This document shows, piece after piece, positions 19,101-24,474 of a DNA stretch of 24,474 bases. Each line of letters begins with the position of its first letter. Positions within the stretch are counted from its first letter, which is position 1. The position numbers and the translations under genes are program-made. The DNA lies in NCBI GenBank assembly GCA_036897485.1, contig JAYMTF010001292.1:1-24474 (forward strand), in the 5' to 3' direction. This DNA comes from Pelargonium nanum. Its lineage: Eukaryota > Streptophyta > Magnoliopsida > Geraniales > Geraniaceae. The notes under the pieces are model-generated. The model did no database searches. It had not been told where the DNA came from and worked only from the letters and a program-made list of their open reading frames with translations.

Positions 19101-22100
19101 GTTATTCCAGTCACGACAAGGCCATATATAGGGTGCTGACAATCTGGGAAAGCGACGGTATGAAGAGGTGGATGGTTCATGGAGACTTCCAGGCCTGATT
19201 CATGGAGGCACGGCCCAGTTTACGATCATGGTGCTTGCAATGGTGCACAGGGCTTTAGAGCAGCAAGGTTGTGTCGGGCTGAGAGATGGAGAGAGAGATG
19301 AAGGATAGAGAGAGAAGATGGTGTCAGGACTGCCAGTTTTGGTTCATGGTGATGGGGTGCGCCTTTGGTGCTTAAAGAAATGAAGAGGTGAAGGGTACAG
19401 AGATAAAAAAGAGGTTGTGAAGTGAGCTAAGAGTGAGAAACATGAGAGAGAGGTTTTTTCACTTTTTCCCCTCAAAGTTTTCATACTTCAGACCCACCGA
19501 AAAGACATTGTTTTGATTAAATGACATTTTTTAACAATTTAATTAACATCAGTGGTGACTGTATAACTAATTTATTTGTTAATGCCACTTTAGTAAAATT
19601 AATGGAATAACTAACAGAGGTTAATAACAAGGACCAAATTTGGTCGAATTATAATGGTTGGAAGACTATAATGATGTCAAATTAGTCAGGGGACTAAATT
19701 GATCGAGTCTTGATAGTTCAAGTTCAAAAACCATTTTGGTAGTTCTTCCGAGAAAAAAGAGTAGATATATAAAACATAGGAAAATTGTACCTCTCCTGAA
19801 TTCTCCCCCTCAAATGGAACAACCATTTCAACTTCTTTTCCACAAAACTGGGCATGTTTAGCTATTACACTAGAGCCAGGTCCTATTGCCCAAAATGTCG
19901 TGGAATCATCTGCAGCATACTTGACCTGTGTGCAGGTAAGGAAAAACTTACACTTAAAAATATGATTGACCGTGTATTTTAGAAAGTAAACAGTTGAGTT
20001 TCAAACGAACAGTCTATGCTCATAGTATTTTTCAAAGAGTAAATTGCTGATATGTTGTTTTCTGGACGTTGCAAATAATTTATGAGAAAAAAAGAGTAGA
20101 ATATATGCATGATTCACGATGATGGTTTAATTGGCAAAGCATCTCTAGAATAAAACTAATGGTTCTTAACTATTAACGTTATCATATCCTCAACATGTTA
20201 TGGCACAAAACACATCACATACAATATGTCAGACAAAACAACATGATCCAGAGCTTTATTGAGACAGTACGCAGTACCTTAATTTCACAGCTTGATAGAT
20301 AGTCATATTTCACGCTGTTTGGAGTAGAGTCAAAAAGGTGGAATCGGATAACTCCTGTATTATCATGAAGAACCATATTAAATGTTGAATCCCAATTAGG
20401 ACATGAGCCTGCTCTTATAGCTGTTCGCCTGGTTAACTCTTCAACTTCAACCTCCACAAAAGTCTGCAAATCTCTTTCATCAAGGTGATCTTCTAGAGCG
20501 CCATTTGTAGAATTAAGTTGCTTTCTTGATGGGCTTTCTCTTAAGCTATTTCTAGAAAGTTTACTTGCTGAAACGACTGTCACATATATACTACCACCTA
20601 CTGCTCTTTTCCTCAAATCAACTGTCGGCAAAGAGAAACATCGGCGTCGAGGTTCAACCATTGTTTTGACCAAGGTGTCAGTGAAAAATTTCACCTACAA
20701 GAAGAAAGAGAGATAATATTAAATAACTAGCCTCTGAAAGGAGCTTACCAAATCATCAGGATCAGCTAATAAGCAATACCAACAACACTTGGGAGGCTCG
20801 AACCTGAGACCTCGAGGAGAACAAGCGTCTTAAACCGCTTGCCCCAAATGGGAGTAAAATTGATAAAATGTGTATTGTGATTTGTGAATTTCCCATTACG
20901 AACTATTATATTTTGATAGCTCGGCCAATAAAGCAAATATTAATATGATGATACGCTAATATTATAACTAAGCAGAAAATGATAAAAATGATACTCAAAA
21001 CAACCCACAGATTCTCCAGTAAATAGCTTGCCACAGAATTATGTGACCATTAAAACAAGTTATAAACATATTCCTCGTAAAATTAGAAATTCCCTCGCTA
21101 TGAACATTACAAGTTGAAATCTTGCATCAAATACTAATTGTGGCTCTTCAATCTTTGTAATAAAAATTGCATTATCAATACCAATCCAAAACCATTTACA
21201 ATGGAAAATCTAGACTTTCAAGAGTTATATAGCCTAATTAGAAGTGAAAACTATCTAAATTAGTTCTTCACATTGACAAATATGATTCCTAAAGAAACAA
21301 ACCAGCAAAGAAGATACACCAGGCAGCTCAGTAGCAGGTAGTGATTGGCTTCCGCCACTTCCAAATGCAACCCCTATTCTCACTTCAGGAACTGAAACAA
21401 ATGAGTATATAATTGCTTTCCCATCCAGAACTGGCATCAATAGAAGCTGTAAAATGTAAGAAATGAATAAAAAAATAAATAACAAAGACACCCAAAGATT
21501 CAAAAATAGAAACTCATTGAGCAAAAGAAACAGTCTCATTTAATTCCATACTTAAAACAAGATGCAGAATGTGCGTTAAATCCATTAAAACTAGAATTTG
21601 ATATATGTTAATAATCGCACATTGAAAGAATGTGAAGTCTCTAACCACTTGATATACTAGTTGAGCCTCCACCTATAAGCCTAAGCTTTTGGGTCAGAGT
21701 CAAGCTTAACAATATCAAATGAAACTAAAATGGAATGTTCCAAACTCCTTTGTCAACTCATATAGTAAAAGAACAACTAGAGTGGAAAACGATGGACCAG
21801 GTTTGTTATTTTTAATGTCAGGCTTGAGAGAGTGGCTAGCTAGAGAAAAGCATGCAGGAGCTAATTTGCATTGATTTGAATATCCTTAAGCCACATCCTC
21901 TCTTCTTTTAATGTAATTTTAGTATTAATTTTGTAATAGAGAGACATATATTAATCTACTACATATAGAAAGTATACAATTATCTCCAGCAAAATGTTTT
22001 AACTATATTATAGACCAACGTTCATATGTTAACATACCCTCTGATAAGGACACAATTCTCTATGTCCAAATTATACAGATCGTCCAAAATAATGTTTACA

Positions 22101-23825
22101 CAGATGCTCTTAAATCTCAATAATATATTTCATGATTACTGAATAAGATTTCCTTACAATGAACATAAAAAAATTACTTTATCAACTAAAAGAAGAAAAA
22201 AAAATGTAGGAGCAGAGCAAGATGAAGATAATATCTGAATCACAATCCACTTCTTACTTTTCTCCTTTTGAGTTTCATAAATGTGGATTCCGTTATTGTT
22301 TCAAGCAGCATGATAAATGAATGTCAAACAGTGGAAGTACATAACATACATCACCCTTAATATGGAGGCTGTTGATAACAATTCGGGCAGTTCCAATTAA
22401 CGGCATGGCCAGCTTTGCTTGCAACAAAATACTCATGTCATTGGTGTCCCAATCAAATCCCAAGCGCATGATTTTCTATATAAAACAAAACAGAGAAACA
22501 TCAATACACTTTATCCATCTAAAAGTTTCAAAGTTATATTTCACTTCTTGAAGGACAGCAAAGAAAATGAAGAAACCAAGATAAGCACGGTAGTAGGAAG
22601 CATAATAGGAATCATGAACCTACCCTAAAATAGCGTAGAAAAGTAATTAGTGAAACAGGAATCTCTTACCCGTGTCAGGATCCCTAGTTCTTTTATGCTG
22701 TTCCTTAGTGAGACCACATATGTTAATATTACCGAGATAATTACTACACTGTGGTTGAGTTAGTTGTTTAAAACATGACTTTTTGTGCTTTCTTCTTGTG
22801 TTTTTCCCTTGGCCATTTTCTGTATTATTTTATGGTGTATAAATCTGCAGTCTTGTGCATAAGAAAATATGAACATGAAAAAAGAAGGAAGAAGAAAAAG
22901 GATAAACAATATGCTAAAGTTTATGCTTATAAAAAGGGTTGTCAAGAACAATGTACATTAGCTGAGAGAATGAGGGTTGACAGGTTCATCGTGAACCTTA
23001 AACCTTAGAGCCTTATGAAAACATACAACTTAATCATCCAAAAATTATTAGCACACAACTACACATAGACTTGCGCAATACCATGAAGAGTCTAATACAG
23101 GCAACCAGTAGTGGTTAGATGATCCATCCAATTTTGGACCAAAATAAACCATTGGCAAAGTATTGTAGTCTGCAAAATACAGTCCCAAGTGATATATTTG
23201 GGAGGCTTCATTTGGATCTTTGACAAAAATACTTACTCTTTTTCACTTGTGAATTTAAGATTCAAAAGATAGCTTTATCATCTATTTTTCCACACCACAC
23301 AACTTACATTATGATGAATTGAGCTATTTATTCTTCTGCTCACTTGTAAAGAAGAAAGATAAAGTGAACAAAGATCTTGTTTATAGTGCTATGCAAGCTA
23401 GAGGTACCTGGTTAATAAGCATTAAAGCTTATCATTGCCACTGTTAATTCACAATAGCAAGTCCTGTTGAATTAAAACTTCAACTATTACAGAATAATCA
23501 AGTTGTAACAATGGTTTCAAGGGATAGAAATTTGGCAAACCTCTAACAGTAATTCAGTATCTAATATAATTACATAAAATCAATTAAGAAATCTAACCTG
23601 ATCACCTGTAGTTGACCAGCGTGTCCCTTGTAAACCCAAGCTGGGTGGGTATGAACCTAATGAGAACTCCAGTAATTCAATTTTTTCCTACATGAAGGAT
23701 AAATTTCCCTCAATATACTTTCACCAGAGTTAACATTAATTCAAAAATACAAAAGTACTCGATTAAAACAAAGAAAGAAAAAATTTACTTACTATTAGCC
23801 TTGATTTTAAGTGCTTTAAGCGTTT
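16159..23825 (-). CDS. SYTF: SMP/triple-C2 membrane-tethering protein, 5'-partial
   Basis: Coding exons (high to low): 23825-23793, 23687-23598, 22475-22350, 21446-21303, 20694-20278, 19925-19791, 18238-18029, 17892-17620, 17285-17148, 16767-16471, 16380-16159. All introns are GT-AG and phase 0. About 694 residues are present. Residues 1-150 are the later SMP lipid-binding domain (LGFDWDTNDMS, TARIVINSLHIKGD, FGSGGSQSLPATELPGVS). C2A is about 164-290 (AVGGSIYVTVVSASKL), C2B 356-460 (TGRKINITVVEGKDF) and C2C 485-600 (WVEIVLIEAKDL to GTSDPYVRVQYG). The C-terminus (622-694) is a likely coiled coil (LETEQTLLVNKIKELGEE). Plant proteins with TM-SMP-C2 order (synaptotagmin/NTMC2 family) tether ER to other membranes and move lipids. 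The long C2A and C-terminal coil fit SYTF/NTMC2T3 (Arabidopsis At3g18370 type, from recall). The anchor and early SMP (perhaps 120 residues) lie off the right edge. C2B lacks its usual Asp. Family certain; subgroup likely. Confidence 0.9.
16381..16470 (-). other. 90-nt in-frame intron or exitron in the SYTF-type gene
   Basis: On the minus strand the segment starts GTGAGG after CCAG and ends TTGGTCAG. It is exactly 30 codons and has no stop, so both spliced and retained forms are translatable. Splicing joins SRAQETSSQ to MKKLMVKSQS, which matches the continuous helix I recall in relatives. Retention would insert a Ser-rich peptide (VRTCYVSQL and onward). Confidence 0.6.
17349..17480. mobile_element. 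Possible hAT-like MITE fragment
   Basis: TAGGGGTGTCAAT at 17349 resembles the termini of many plant hAT MITEs, and the following GC-richer stretch differs from the rest of the intron. No matching inverted end (ATTGACACCCCT) was found nearby, so it is a fragment or chance. It lies in the intron between 17285 and 17620. Confidence 0.2.
18962..19749. mobile_element. Mutator-like long-TIR element in a SYTF intron
   Basis: The left arm at about 18962-19110 matches the reverse complement of about 19575-19749. Shared blocks are GGAA.AACTACCAAAAT.GT, TGAAC, CAATTTAGTCCC (AAATTTAGTCCC in the left arm), TAGTCTTC (TGGTCTTC), GACCAA and GTTAACCTC.RTTA.TTATTC. The interior (about 465 bp) is less AT-rich, has GAGAGA runs and repeated TTCATGG words, and has no long frame. 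This architecture suits a non-autonomous MULE. A target duplication is unclear because both flanks are A-rich. Its right end is 42 bp from the donor of exon 19791-19925. Confidence 0.75.
20780..20855 (-). mobile_element. tRNA-like SINE-head fragment
   Basis: On the minus strand a B-box-like GGTTCGAGCC (20795-20804) lies downstream of an A-box-like GGGGCAAGCGGTTTAAG. The spacing and wording suggest a tRNA-derived SINE head. No A-tail or flanking direct repeat was found, and it does not fold as a complete tRNA gene. It lies in an intron. Confidence 0.4.
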
Positions 23826-24228
23826 CTGCGCAAAACATAGATTAACTAATTTAATTTTCGGTCATAAAATGAGTATGAATCTGTATATCAAACAAAACGA
23901 GAAACTCTGACAAGCCACAAAAGCCAACAATCAGAGTGACTACAACATTATCAATCCTCTTTCAAGTAGTCAGGCAAAGAATAATATAGTATATTTCAGA
24001 CCACATTTCTAGACAAAATTAATTTGTGGTAAAAGAGGCATAGCATGCCCAATGAATGGAAGAAGCAGATTTCATTCATTTATTAGCAAAACCAACAGTA
24101 CATGTTGAAATTAGAAACTATATTAACATTTACATAGATGCAGAGAGTATATAATAAAACAAGGTATGCCACAGGGTTCTTTCTATATAGATATGGGAAT
24201 GAAAACACCTCGAAATTAATGGGATCCA

Positions 24229-24247
24229 GTGGGCGCTCTGTGCCCAC
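24229..24247. repeat. Short inverted repeat
   Basis: GTGGGC (24229-24234) and GCCCAC (24242-24247) flank GCTCTGT. It may belong to the same structured segment as 24369-24417. Confidence 0.5.
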
Positions 24248-24345
24248 AAATTTATTGTGGTTGAGTATGAGTGATAATGAAGTGTTGCATTCTATTGGTT
24301 TGGCTTCGACTAAGAGAAAAAAATCATGATTTAGAATCTTTATAT

Positions 24346-24365
24346 GTAGAGAGAGAGAGAGAGAA
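24346..24365. repeat. (GA)n microsatellite
   Basis: Run of about nine GA units next to the nested inverted repeats. Confidence 0.85.
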
Positions 24366-24368
24366 GAC

Positions 24369-24417
24369 TCTCAGCCATGATTTATTGGCTGAGACTCTCA
24401 GCATGTAAATCATGGCT
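24369..24417. repeat. Nested overlapping inverted repeats
   Basis: Three perfect stems overlap: AGCCATGATTTA (24373-24384) with TAAATCATGGCT (24406-24417), TCTCAGCCA (24369-24377) with TGGCTGAGA (24386-24394), and GCTGAGA (24388-24394) with TCTCAGC (24396-24402). The word GACTCTCAGC also occurs twice directly (24366-24375, 24393-24402). Such packing is typical of MITE subterminal regions. The element's edges are not visible before the window ends. Confidence 0.6.
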
Positions 24418-24474
24418 AATTAGGTGATGCCACATCAGCGATTTACACTCATACCCGCCCCAATGAATTTTTAG

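Larger units (their letters stand above)
23826..24474. other. Upstream intron of the SYTF-type gene, to the window edge
   Basis: No further coding exon was recognised on the minus strand here. It is therefore probably a single intron leading to exons outside the window. It contains the inverted-repeat cluster described separately. Confidence 0.5.

Noticed and set aside
1-24474. CRISPR arrays, bacterial-type operons, rRNA or complete tRNA genes
   Set aside because: None is present. Direct repeats are microsatellites or transposon parts, and the tRNA-like pieces are SINE heads without a full cloverleaf.

Overview
The window looks like nuclear DNA from a eudicot plant. It is AT-rich, the genes are split by GT-AG introns, one gene encodes a protein with a plastid-transit-like N-terminus and plant-specific CRM repeats, and the non-coding DNA holds plant-type transposable elements (a tRNA-derived SINE, Stowaway and Mutator-like MITEs, small LTR-element remnants). 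The protein sequences remind me of Rosaceae homologues, but that is recall and was not tested.

Layout. (1) 44-1050, plus strand: the C-terminal part of a kelch/F-box-associated beta-propeller-like gene, open at its 5' end and split by one frameshift near 490-503. (2) 1051-8500: a gene-poor, AT-rich stretch with a degenerate Stowaway-family copy (~1964-2175), a SINE with a 15-bp target-site duplication (2352-2570), a GC-richer block of unknown origin (~3730-4400), a fold-back element (~4742-5073), exon-like pieces on the minus strand (5769-5814 and 6554-6759), a complete Stowaway-like MITE (6873-7116) and a possible LTR-retroelement fragment (~8200-8420). (3) 8786-15083, minus strand: a complete nine-exon gene for an 883-residue protein with three CRM domains, matching the CFM3 group of chloroplast (possibly also mitochondrial) intron-splicing factors. 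Its first intron carries a small LTR-element remnant and its fourth intron carries complementary dinucleotide tracts. (4) 15084-16158: the CFM3 promoter/5'UTR and the 3'UTR of the next gene. (5) 16159-23825, minus strand: the last 10-11 coding exons (about 694 residues) of an SMP plus triple-C2 membrane-tethering protein of the SYTF/NTMC2T3 type. Its first exons (membrane anchor, start of the SMP domain) lie beyond the right edge. One intron holds a 788-bp Mutator-like element, another a tRNA-like repeat, and the right edge has a cluster of nested inverted repeats.

The two intact genes lie head-to-tail about 1.1 kb apart. Nothing suggests a shared pathway: one product acts on organelle RNA, the other at ER-type membrane contacts. 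I found no new multi-gene system. The most informative oddities are inside the genes: a 90-nt frame-preserving intron in the SYTF-type gene, a C2 domain lacking its usual Asp, a 36-residue linker duplication and a repeat-built acidic tail in CFM3, and a probable spliced 3'UTR of CFM3 that could extend about 2 kb downstream. Exon borders come from reading splice signals and frame by eye, with no transcript evidence.
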